Shown in pieces: positions 29,337 to 36,588 of a stretch of 64,000 bases of DNA. Made by a program: the position numbers and the translations under genes. The stretch lies in contig JAHRYN010000003.1 in the NCBI GenBank assembly GCA_020621405.1, positions 256,808 to 320,807 of the forward strand, read 5' to 3'. The notes below the pieces were generated by a model. It had not been told where the DNA came from. It searched no databases and saw only the letters and a program-made list of their open reading frames with translations. This stretch comes from Betaproteobacteria bacterium (GTDB lineage Bacteria > Pseudomonadota > Gammaproteobacteria > Burkholderiales > Rhodocyclaceae). Each line of letters begins with the position of its first letter. Within the stretch, counting starts at the first letter, position 1.

Positions 29337-30983
29337 GTGAATAACACCCGGCTTCACGCCACGCTGCGCCGCTTATCGCCACTGCTCATTCCCGCGCTGA
29401 TTCCGCTCCTCGTCGCCGTGCTCTACGGCGCCTTCCTGAACAATCCGCTGGTATTCGACGATCAGTACTTCTTCCTGCCGGGCAACCCGGAGAAGTACGT
29501 GGCGGATGGCTTTCAGTTTCATCCACGCTGGCTGCCCTATTACACGCACGGCCTCACGTTCACTCTGATCGGTGACCAGGTCATGTGGCAGAGGATGGGC
29601 AACCTGATCCTGCACGCCGCGACCGGACTGGCTCTGTACGGACTCGTCCGGCAACTGTTGACCGACCTGCAGCCGGAGAGGGACGGCGCACATGGCACCC
29701 GCTGGGTCGCGCTGTTTGCCGCGCTGCTGTTCGTGCTGCACCCGGCGGCCGTCTATGCGGCCGGATACCTTATCCAGCGCACCATCGTGATGGCAACGCT
29801 GTTCGGCCTGCTGTGCTGGCTGTCATTCTGGCGCGGCCTGAATGGCTCGCGGACCGGTCTGTGGGCTTCGGTCCTGTTTTACCTGCTGGCCGTGTTTTCA
29901 AAGGAGCACGCCATCATGGTTCCGGCAATATGCGGCGTGATGCTGATCCTGCATCAGCGCAGCCGTCTTCCGCTGGCGCCGAAAAGACCCGAACTCGGCG
30001 CAGCAATCGCGGCCCAGTGTGCGATCGCCCTGTTTGTATATCTGCGCTTCAAGGGCTTCGTCGGCAACACCTACGAACCGCTCGCGTCCAGCATGCTCGA
30101 TACGCTCGACGCATCGATCCCGAAGGGGCTGGCCTATCCGCTGAGCGTGCTGACCCAGGCCGGGTTGTTCTTCAAATACCTGCTGCTGTGGATCCTGCCA
30201 AACGGCACATGGATGTCGATCGACATGCGCGAGCCCTTCGTGCTGCCGCCGGTGGCACTGCAGGACTGGGCTTTCGCGGCGGCCTTCGTCGCCTATCCCG
30301 TCGTGGCGGGCCTGATGCTGTGGCGCGGCCACACCGCGGGTCTGATCGGGCTGGCGCTGCTGGCACCCTGGCTGATGTTCGCGACAGAAATATCGTCGGT
30401 CCGGATTCAGGAGATTTTCGTGCTGTACCGCAGCTATCTGTGGATGGCGCCGCTTTTCATTCTGGTTGCTGCAGGTCTGTCACGCGCACCAGCAAGGCAG
30501 GCGGCAGCTGTCGGGCTGATATTCGGCGCCGCTTACCTGGCCTTTTCGGTGAACAAGCTGAATACCTTTTCGCACTCCTATCTGCTCTGGGACGAAGCGG
30601 CGCAACTCGCAGAGAAAAGAGGAGCAGACAGCCCGACGACCGGCATGTCGCGGATCTATTACAACCGCGGACTCGCGCTGATGCGCGAAGACTTCCTGCC
30701 GAATGCGATAGAGGACTTCAGCCGGGCCATTTCGGTGAAACCGGAGCATGTCGAAGCTTACGGAAGCCGCGGCAATGCCCACCTGAAAATGAAAGCGTAC
30801 GAAGCGGCGCTTGCCGACTACAACAGCGCGCTCGGGCTGGCACCGGGGGTGGCCAAGTACCACATGGGGAAAGCACAGGCTCTGGACGGACTGGGGGATT
30901 TTGCCGCCGCTCGAAACGAACTGTCGGAGGCCTGCGAACTCGGGGCCCTGCAAAGCTGCAGGATATTGAGAGGGGAACAGTAG
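29337..30983 (+). CDS. Multi-pass GT-C-like glycosyltransferase with C-terminal TPR repeats
   Basis: 548 residues from a GTG at 29337. The first membrane helix (about 15-33) is followed at once by NNPLVFDDQ, an Asp41-Asp42 pair in the first external loop as in GT-C glycosyltransferases. About nine to ten further helices follow (to about residue 410). The last 120 residues hold about three TPR units (YYNRGLALMREDF, AYGSRGNAHLKMKAYEAA, YHMGKAQALDGLGDFAA). The overall plan resembles TMTC-like or pilin-glycosylating membrane proteins. Convergent with the pilin gene through a shared terminator, so pilin O-glycosylation is a reasonable guess but is not shown by a known signature. Confidence 0.65.
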   Translation: MNNTRLHATLRRLSPLLIPALIPLLVAVLYGAFLNNPLVFDDQYFFLPGNPEKYVADGFQFHPRWLPYYTHGLTFTLIGDQVMWQRMGNLILHAATGLALYGLVRQLLTDLQPERDGAHGTRWVALFAALLFVLHPAAVYAAGYLIQRTIVMATLFGLLCWLSFWRGLNGSRTGLWASVLFYLLAVFSKEHAIMVPAICGVMLILHQRSRLPLAPKRPELGAAIAAQCAIALFVYLRFKGFVGNTYEPLASSMLDTLDASIPKGLAYPLSVLTQAGLFFKYLLLWILPNGTWMSIDMREPFVLPPVALQDWAFAAAFVAYPVVAGLMLWRGHTAGLIGLALLAPWLMFATEISSVRIQEIFVLYRSYLWMAPLFILVAAGLSRAPARQAAAVGLIFGAAYLAFSVNKLNTFSHSYLLWDEAAQLAEKRGADSPTTGMSRIYYNRGLALMREDFLPNAIEDFSRAISVKPEHVEAYGSRGNAHLKMKAYEAALADYNSALGLAPGVAKYHMGKAQALDGLGDFAAARNELSEACELGALQSCRILRGEQ

Positions 30984-31053
30984 AAGACAGTGGCCGCGAC
31001 TGCCGGACATTGCCTCACGCGGCTGCATTCCACTCGGATCACGAGCGACAGAC

Positions 31054-31085
31054 AAAAAAAAGACCGCAGATGCGGTCTTTTTTTT
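31054..31085. terminator. Bidirectional rho-independent terminator
   Basis: AAAGACCGCA (31059-31068) pairs with TGCGGTCTTT (31071-31080). A run of A before and a run of T after give a U-tract on both strands. It ends the glycosyltransferase-like gene from the left and the pilin gene from the right. Confidence 0.93.
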
Positions 31086-31097
31086 CACCGATTAGGA

Positions 31098-31505
31098 TTA
31101 CTTGCACAGCGGAGGCGTGTTCGTGAGGCAGGTGCCGTCGTTGGCCCACTTCAGCGTACCGCCATCGATGGACGGCGTGACACGGTAGGTCAGGCCACCG
31201 AGTCCTGCGGTTGCCGTAGCGGTGATGATCCCGTTTTGAATCGTCATGCTCGCCAGATTGGCGCTGGCATTCGGTGCAGTGGGAATGCCGTTGGAACCTT
31301 CGTCACAGTCCGTCAGCGCACCGGTTTCCTGCGCGCAGAGCGCGACCGCGGTCTTGTACGCTTCCGTCTGGGCCACGACGTCCGCAAACTTTGCCTTCTT
31401 GGTGTAGTCCTGATACTGCGGCAGCGCGATGGCGGCCAGAATACCGATGATGGCAACCACGATCATCAGTTCGATCAGGGTAAAACCTTGCTGAACCTTC
31501 TTCAT
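31098..31505 (-). CDS. pilA: Type IV pilin (PilA-like major pilin)
   Basis: 135-residue prepilin with a short leader MKKVQQG, cleaved before Phe8, then the classic hydrophobic N-helix [20 protein letters not shown] with Glu5 of the mature protein. The body has four cysteines: one pair (ALCAQ and LTDCD) and a C-terminal pair ([13 protein letters not shown]) that can close the D-region loop. Exported and assembled by the type IV pilus machine, whose other parts are not in this window. The ATG at 31505 has AGGAG upstream and a sigma-54 promoter at 31561-31576. The adjacent operon encodes a PilB-like ATPase. Confidence 0.93.
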   Translation of the reverse strand: MKKVQQGFTLIELMIVVAIIGILAAIALPQYQDYTKKAKFADVVAQTEAYKTAVALCAQETGALTDCDEGSNGIPTAPNASANLASMTIQNGIITATATAGLGGLTYRVTPSIDGGTLKWANDGTCLTNTPPLCK

Positions 31506-31560
31506 ATCACTCTCCTGGGGTTTGAACGGGACGGGCGCCGATGCGCTCAGGTTGATATCG

Positions 31561-31576
31561 AGCAAGGCAGGTGCCA
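31561..31576 (-). promoter_or_regulatory. Sigma-54 (RpoN) promoter of pilA
   Basis: On the minus strand TGGCAC (31571-31576), 5 bp, TTGCT (31561-31565) matches the -24/-12 consensus fully. It implies transcription from about 31549 and a leader of about 45 nt. This agrees with the known RpoN/PilR control of pilA in other proteobacteria. Confidence 0.88.
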
Positions 31577-31581
31577 GCTTT

Positions 31582-31602
31582 AGCACTTTTTTGCAAAGTG
31601 CT
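31582..31602. promoter_or_regulatory. AGCACTTT/AAAGTGCT palindrome upstream of the pilA promoter
   Basis: Perfect 8-bp arms with a 5-bp centre, directly upstream of the -24 box. This is too close for a standard enhancer-binding site but well placed for a repressor or for bending the DNA. It also lies after the HD-GYP stop at 31701 and could act as a weak stem-loop there. No known factor is assigned. Confidence 0.4.
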
Positions 31603-31700
31603 GAATTTCCGCAGGATTTTCTCTCACCCGGGTTGACACAGTTCGAAACAGATGCCGCCGTACTGACGCGTACAGGCATCATGTGACGCAAATTGTCAGT

Positions 31701-33332
31701 TCACGGCTGGAAACCCGGGATGACTGCCGGATCGACGTCGTCGATCTGTTCCGGGTCAAGCCAGGTTTGGGCGTACTTCAGATAGACCTTCTGCCGCACG
31801 AACACGTCGAACAGGTCGGGGTCGATGTGACCGTTCAGGCGGAACCTGCCCAGGATGTTCAGCGCTTCGGACAGACGCATCGGGCGTTTGTACGGCCGGT
31901 CCTTGGCGGTCAGCGCCTCGAAGATGTCGGCGATGCCCATCACGCGCGCCTGCACGCTCATCTGCTCGCGCGCCAGACCGCGCGGATAGCCCTTGCCGTC
32001 CATGCGCTCGTGATGTCCGCCGGCATACTCCGGCACATTGGTCAGATGGCGCGGCCAGGGCAGTGCTTCCAGCATGCGTATCGTCGACACGATGTGGTAA
32101 TTGATGACTTCCCGCTCGGCCGTGGTCAGCGTGCCGGCGCGTATGGTCAGGTTCTCGACTTCCTCGTCGCTCAGGCAGGAGCGCTCGACGCCCTGCGAAT
32201 CAACCCAGCGCCAGCGCCGCGCGATGTCGTGCACGCGCCCGACGTCGGCGTCGCTCATGCGCTCGGAGCCGATGTTGGCGTGGTGCAGGAAGGCGCGGTC
32301 TTCGTCGATCTCGCGCAGCCGGTCGGCGCCATGGCGTTCGATCTGCGCCAGCACGACCGGGCTGGCCGACGGGCCGGCGCTCATGCGGCTGTTCAGCGTG
32401 GCCAGCTCAATGTCGCGGCGGATCAGTTCGAACCGGGTGTCGATCAGCTCGATACGGTCGAAGATGGTCTGCAGCTTGGTCGCCTTGTCGACCACATGCA
32501 CCGGCGTGGTGACCTTGCCGCAGTCATGCAGCAGGCCGGCAATCTTGAGCTCGTAGCGGTCGGCGTCCGACATCGTGAAACCGGCCAGCGGCCCCTCGGT
32601 CGTGTCGTTGACCGCCTCGGCCAGCATCATGGTCAGCGTCGGCACGCGCTGACAGTGGCCGCCGGTATAGGGCGACTTCTCGTCGATCGCGTCGTTGATC
32701 AGCGTGATGAAGGACTCGAACAGCGCCTCGAGCTGGCTGACCAGCTGCCGGTTGGTCAGCGCGATCGCCGCCTGCGAAGCCAGCGATTCGGCCAGCTTGC
32801 GGTCGGCGTCGGAAAATTCGCCGACCTCGCCGGTCACCGGATGCAGTGCGTTGATCAGCTGCAGCACGCCGATGACCGTGCCTTCGTGGTTCATCATCGG
32901 CACGGTCAGGAAGCTGGTCGAACGGTAGCCGGTATGCGTGTCGAAAGAGCGCGTGCCGGAAAAATCGAAGCCTTCCGCACGGTAGGCGTCCGCGATATTG
33001 ACCGTCTGGCGCTGCAATGCGCTGTAGGCAGCCACCATCGACAGGTTGGGCGAGCCGTCGTCGCAGTGCAGCTGCAGCGGCGGAAAGGCGATCGGGTGGC
33101 CGCTGGTGCCGCCCATCGCGATGCCCAGCGAGTCGGTACGCAGTATTTCGAAGCGCAGGTGCTGGCCGGATTCGTCCGTGCGGTACAGCGTGCCGCCGTC
33201 AGCGTGGGTGATCGCCTTGGCTGCCAGCAGTATCTTCTCGAGCAGCGCGTCGATGCTGCGCTCGTTGGACAGGGCGCTGCCGATCTCGTTGAGCTGTTCG
33301 AGCCGCCGCAGAAGATCATTCAGCTTGTCCAT
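31701..33332 (-). CDS. GAF-HD-GYP protein, putative c-di-GMP phosphodiesterase
   Basis: 543 residues. A GAF sensor domain (about 15-195) precedes an HD-GYP domain: SPYTGGHCQRV (His226), LLHDCGK (His269-Asp270) and HHERMDGKGYPRGL with GYP at 448-450. Such domains hydrolyse c-di-GMP at a two- or three-iron site. The spacing between HD and HHE is about 170 residues against about 60 usually, so roughly 110 residues are inserted (about 300-410). Last gene of the seven-gene signalling run, 24 bp after the PilB-like gene; c-di-GMP and type IV pilus ATPases are commonly linked. Confidence 0.88.
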   Translation of the reverse strand: MDKLNDLLRRLEQLNEIGSALSNERSIDALLEKILLAAKAITHADGGTLYRTDESGQHLRFEILRTDSLGIAMGGTSGHPIAFPPLQLHCDDGSPNLSMVAAYSALQRQTVNIADAYRAEGFDFSGTRSFDTHTGYRSTSFLTVPMMNHEGTVIGVLQLINALHPVTGEVGEFSDADRKLAESLASQAAIALTNRQLVSQLEALFESFITLINDAIDEKSPYTGGHCQRVPTLTMMLAEAVNDTTEGPLAGFTMSDADRYELKIAGLLHDCGKVTTPVHVVDKATKLQTIFDRIELIDTRFELIRRDIELATLNSRMSAGPSASPVVLAQIERHGADRLREIDEDRAFLHHANIGSERMSDADVGRVHDIARRWRWVDSQGVERSCLSDEEVENLTIRAGTLTTAEREVINYHIVSTIRMLEALPWPRHLTNVPEYAGGHHERMDGKGYPRGLAREQMSVQARVMGIADIFEALTAKDRPYKRPMRLSEALNILGRFRLNGHIDPDLFDVFVRQKVYLKYAQTWLDPEQIDDVDPAVIPGFQP

Positions 33333-33356
33333 GGCGCGCTCAGCTCCGGTCGCCGG

Positions 33357-35729
33357 CTATTTGATGCACACGGCGCGAACCTGCTTCATGTCGGTCGCGC
33401 CGGACAACACCTTTTCCATGCCGTCCATCTTCAGCGTGCGCATGCCCTCTTCCAGGGCCGTGGCCAGCATGGTGGCGACGCGCTCGCGTTCCTGGATGTT
33501 CTTCTTGATCGCGTCGGTACCGATCATCAGCTCGTGCAGACCGAGCCGGCCGCGATAGCCCGTGCCGCTGCATTCGGGGCAGCCCTTGGGCCGGTACAGC
33601 GTGAAGCGCCCCTTGTCGTCCGCGTAGGCCGTCAGCCAGCCCTTGAACACGCGGTCCATCGCCCCGTCAGCGTCGACCCTGAAATCCGGCGTGCTGCGCA
33701 GTTCGGCGCAGTACTCTTCGAGGAACAGCCGCATCTCGTCGGCGTCGGGGTGATAGGCCTCCTTGCAGGTCGGACACAGGCGTTTGGCCAGACGCTGGGC
33801 CAGCACGCCGAGCAGCGCATCGGCGAAATTGAACGGGTCCATGCCCATGTCCAGCAGCCGCACGATGGATTCCGGCGCACTGTTGGTGTGCAGCGTCGAG
33901 AACACCAGGTGGCCGGTCAGCGATGCCTCGATGCCGATCGCCACGGTTTCCTTGTCGCGCATTTCGCCGACCATGATCACGTCCGGATCGGCGCGCAGGA
34001 AGGCCCGCATGATGGACGGGAAGTCCAGCCCGGCCTTCTTGTTGATCTGTACCTGACGCAGGCCCTTCTGCGTGATTTCAACCGGGTCCTCCGCCGTCCA
34101 GATCTTGGTTTCCGGCGTATTGATGTAGCCCAGAATCGAATGCAGCGTGGTGGTCTTGCCGGAGCCGGTCGGACCGCATACGAAGAACAGGCCGTACGGC
34201 TTGCTGACCGCTTCCTTCAGCTTGGCCAGATTGGCCGGCAGCACACCGAGCTTGTCGATCGGGATCGGCTCGCCGGCCGCGAGGATACGCATCACCACGT
34301 CCTCGACGCCACCGGCGGACGGAATGGTGGCCACCCGCAGCTCGATGTCCAGCGGACCGAACTTGCGGAACTTGATCTTGCCGTCCTGCGGCTTGCGGCG
34401 CTCGGATATGTCGAGGTCGCACATGATCTTCAGCCGGGTGACCAGCGCGCTGCGGTAGCTGGCCGGCACCTCGATGTAGGGATGCAGCGTGCCGTCCTTG
34501 CGAAAGCGCACGTGCGTCTTGTCCTTGCCCGGGCGCGGCTCGATGTGGATGTCGGACGCGCCCTGCTGGTAGGCATCGATGATGATCCGGTTGACCAGTC
34601 GGACCAGCTCGTTGTCGGCCGCCGCCGTGACGTCGTCGGAACTGCTCTCCAGCACGTCCTCTTCGCCCAGCATGTCGGACAGAAGATCCCCGACGCTGGT
34701 CTGGTCCATGGTGGCGCCGTAGAACTGCTCCAGCGTCTGCACGAATTCCTTGGTCGTCGTGACACGGTAGATCAGCTTCGACTTGGGGAAGATATTGTTG
34801 ACGACGCGCGAGCTTTTGACCTTTTCCGGGTCAAGCGCAACGATCACGATGCCGTCCTTGCCCTCTTCCACCGGTACCCACTGCTGCTCTTCCAGGTACT
34901 CGCGCTTGAGGTTCTTGATCAGGTCCATCGGCTTGATCCGCTCGGCCTTGAACGGCTCGTGCGCGACGCCGAAGAACTTCGAGAGCGACGCACCGATGGC
35001 CGGCTGCTTGACCTGGAAATCGAGTGCCAGCACTTCCTCGATGTCCACGCCCTTGCGCCGTGCCGCACGCGATGCCAGGTCGAATTCCTGGGCCGACATC
35101 ACGCCGTCGACCACCAGATAGTCGTACTTCGACTTCACGACATGCTGCGGCTTGTTCCGCTGCTGGAAGGCGACCGCCAGCGTATGCGCCATGCTGAGCA
35201 AACCTTCTTCCGCCAGCGCCGAGAAGGGCTGACCGGACTTGTTGTTGATCAGCTGGACCACGCCGAGCAGATCCTTTTTTTCCGGCTCGAGGATCGGCGC
35301 CACCAGCATCTGCTTCGTGCGATAGCCGGTCTTCTTGTCGACGCCGTCGAGAAAATGCAGGCTGGGCGAATAGGAACGCAGCTCTTCCGCGTCGTACACG
35401 TCGCGCAGGTTCATCAGCTTGCGACTCATGCCGACAAATCCGGCAATGGACTGTTCGGTCAGCGGCAACCTGAGGTCCTTGAACGAATTCAGACCGGTCT
35501 TGACCTTGGATACGATGGTCGAGCGATCGTCACCGAGCACGTAGATGGTCAGGCGATCGGCGTTGAACAGCGCAGAAATTTCCTGCGACAGTTCAAGCAT
35601 GATCTCGTCAATGTTGGTGGTGGCGTGGATCTTGGTCGTCACGCCCTGAAGGTTCTTGAAGAACGCCAGCCGGCTTGATACGTCGCTCATCGCACCCAGA
35701 TCGCTGGCCGGTGGCAGCACTGCACTCAT
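33357..35729 (-). CDS. GAF domain-containing GspE/PilB-family secretion ATPase
   Basis: 790 residues, larger than ordinary PilB or GspE because of an N-terminal GAF domain (about 25-190). A GspE N-terminal-like segment (about 215-340) follows, then the motor: Walker A GPTGSGKTT (519-527), Asp box WTAEDPVE, Walker B LRADPDVIMVGEMRD, and two CxxC pairs (Cys652/655 and Cys717/720) for the zinc knot. It should power pilus or pseudopilus extension. No PilC, PilD or secretin gene is adjacent. It sits between the MBL hydrolase and HD-GYP genes in the signalling run, so its GAF domain may read a small-molecule signal. An ATG at 35690 is an alternative start. Confidence 0.88.
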   Translation of the reverse strand: MSAVLPPASDLGAMSDVSSRLAFFKNLQGVTTKIHATTNIDEIMLELSQEISALFNADRLTIYVLGDDRSTIVSKVKTGLNSFKDLRLPLTEQSIAGFVGMSRKLMNLRDVYDAEELRSYSPSLHFLDGVDKKTGYRTKQMLVAPILEPEKKDLLGVVQLINNKSGQPFSALAEEGLLSMAHTLAVAFQQRNKPQHVVKSKYDYLVVDGVMSAQEFDLASRAARRKGVDIEEVLALDFQVKQPAIGASLSKFFGVAHEPFKAERIKPMDLIKNLKREYLEEQQWVPVEEGKDGIVIVALDPEKVKSSRVVNNIFPKSKLIYRVTTTKEFVQTLEQFYGATMDQTSVGDLLSDMLGEEDVLESSSDDVTAAADNELVRLVNRIIIDAYQQGASDIHIEPRPGKDKTHVRFRKDGTLHPYIEVPASYRSALVTRLKIMCDLDISERRKPQDGKIKFRKFGPLDIELRVATIPSAGGVEDVVMRILAAGEPIPIDKLGVLPANLAKLKEAVSKPYGLFFVCGPTGSGKTTTLHSILGYINTPETKIWTAEDPVEITQKGLRQVQINKKAGLDFPSIMRAFLRADPDVIMVGEMRDKETVAIGIEASLTGHLVFSTLHTNSAPESIVRLLDMGMDPFNFADALLGVLAQRLAKRLCPTCKEAYHPDADEMRLFLEEYCAELRSTPDFRVDADGAMDRVFKGWLTAYADDKGRFTLYRPKGCPECSGTGYRGRLGLHELMIGTDAIKKNIQERERVATMLATALEEGMRTLKMDGMEKVLSGATDMKQVRAVCIK

Positions 35730-35747
35730 CGGATCACCCCGTTGCTG

Positions 35748-35802
35748 CTGATCGGTGCGCCGGCACGGGTTGCACCCGTGGCGCGCGGCAGGCGCCGATC
35801 AG
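35748..35802 (-). other. Intercistronic two-tier hairpin between the MBL and PilB-like genes
   Basis: Outer arms CTGATCGG (35748-35755) and CCGATCAG (35795-35802) enclose an inner CACGGG/CCCGTG hairpin (about 35764-35779). It overlaps the stop codon of the MBL gene and ends about 18 nt before the PilB-like start. It could separate expression of the two halves of the operon by processing or partial termination; no T-run is present. Confidence 0.4.
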
Positions 35803-36566
35803 AAGTCGAAAACATGATTGTTGCGCAACATGTGCGGCTTGATTGTGCCAAGTGTGTCGGCGATCTCGCGCATGGTCATGTCCATCTGGCTGGGTTTCAG
35901 ATGGGTTATGTAGATTTCCGCCTGACGGGTCAGCTTCGCGAGCTCGCCGGCCAGCATGTCGGGGCACAGATGGCGCGACATCAGCGCAAGCTGCCGGTCA
36001 CGGTCGGGAAACGCCGTTTCGATGATCAGATGGCGCAGATCGTGCAATGCATTGACCGCTTCCCAGAACTCGTCGCACACGGTGGTATCGCCCGAAAACG
36101 CCAGCGTACCGCCGGCCGAGCGCACCGCGTAGCCGACCGCCGGCACCGTGTGTTGCGCCGGCAGTACACGGATGGAACGCCCGCCCAGATCGATCTCGTC
36201 GCCGACACGCAACTCGCGGAAACGCATGAACGGGCGTTCGGCCGACGGAATTTCGGTGAAGTCAGGCCAGATCGACCAGTTGAAGATGTGACGGCGCAGC
36301 ACTTCTAGCGTCGGCGCAGTGGTCCAGACCGTTAGCGGCTGCTCGCGCAGCTCGCCAACCGTATCTACCATCAGCGGCAGGCAGGCGATGTGATCGAGAT
36401 GACTGTGGGTGACGAATACGTGATCGATGCGGGCGAGTTCGGCGATCGACAGGTCGCCGACACCGGTACCGGCATCTATCAGGATGTCGTCATCGACCAG
36501 CAGCGAGGTGGTGCGCAGGTTCGCCCCCCCTATGCCACCACTACAGCCGAGTACCCTTATCCTCAT
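35799..36566 (-). CDS. Metallo-beta-lactamase-fold hydrolase, cyclic-nucleotide phosphodiesterase-like
   Basis: 255 residues. The zinc motif is HSHLDH at His54-His59, followed by later ligands in FSGDTT and ITHLKPSQMD. The sequence RIRVLGCSGGIGG at the start and the HSHLDHIACLPL context resemble class II 3',5'-cyclic-nucleotide phosphodiesterases more than beta-lactamases. It lies 22 bp after the cyclase gene, which suggests it degrades the cyclase product. The ATG at 36566 has GGGGAG upstream. Substrate is an inference; RNase Z-like or other phosphodiester activities are possible. Confidence 0.75.
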   Translation of the reverse strand: MRIRVLGCSGGIGGANLRTTSLLVDDDILIDAGTGVGDLSIAELARIDHVFVTHSHLDHIACLPLMVDTVGELREQPLTVWTTAPTLEVLRRHIFNWSIWPDFTEIPSAERPFMRFRELRVGDEIDLGGRSIRVLPAQHTVPAVGYAVRSAGGTLAFSGDTTVCDEFWEAVNALHDLRHLIIETAFPDRDRQLALMSRHLCPDMLAGELAKLTRQAEIYITHLKPSQMDMTMREIADTLGTIKPHMLRNNHVFDF

Positions 36567-36588
36567 CTGCTCCCCATGCGCAACAAGA

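Noticed and set aside
26928-29357. An 809-codon minus-strand open frame across moaC, CYTH-CHAD and sixA
   Set aside because: It covers three well-supported plus-strand genes and shows no recognisable domain.
31683-35678. A 1,331-codon open frame on the plus strand, antisense to the HD-GYP and PilB-like genes
   Set aside because: Rich in His/Arg/Gln/Val with no domain; it mirrors the codon use of the real minus-strand genes, which show full catalytic motifs.
35748-35802. Possible tRNA-like cloverleaf
   Set aside because: Only two stacked hairpins are present; no acceptor, anticodon or T-arm of proper length and no CCA context.
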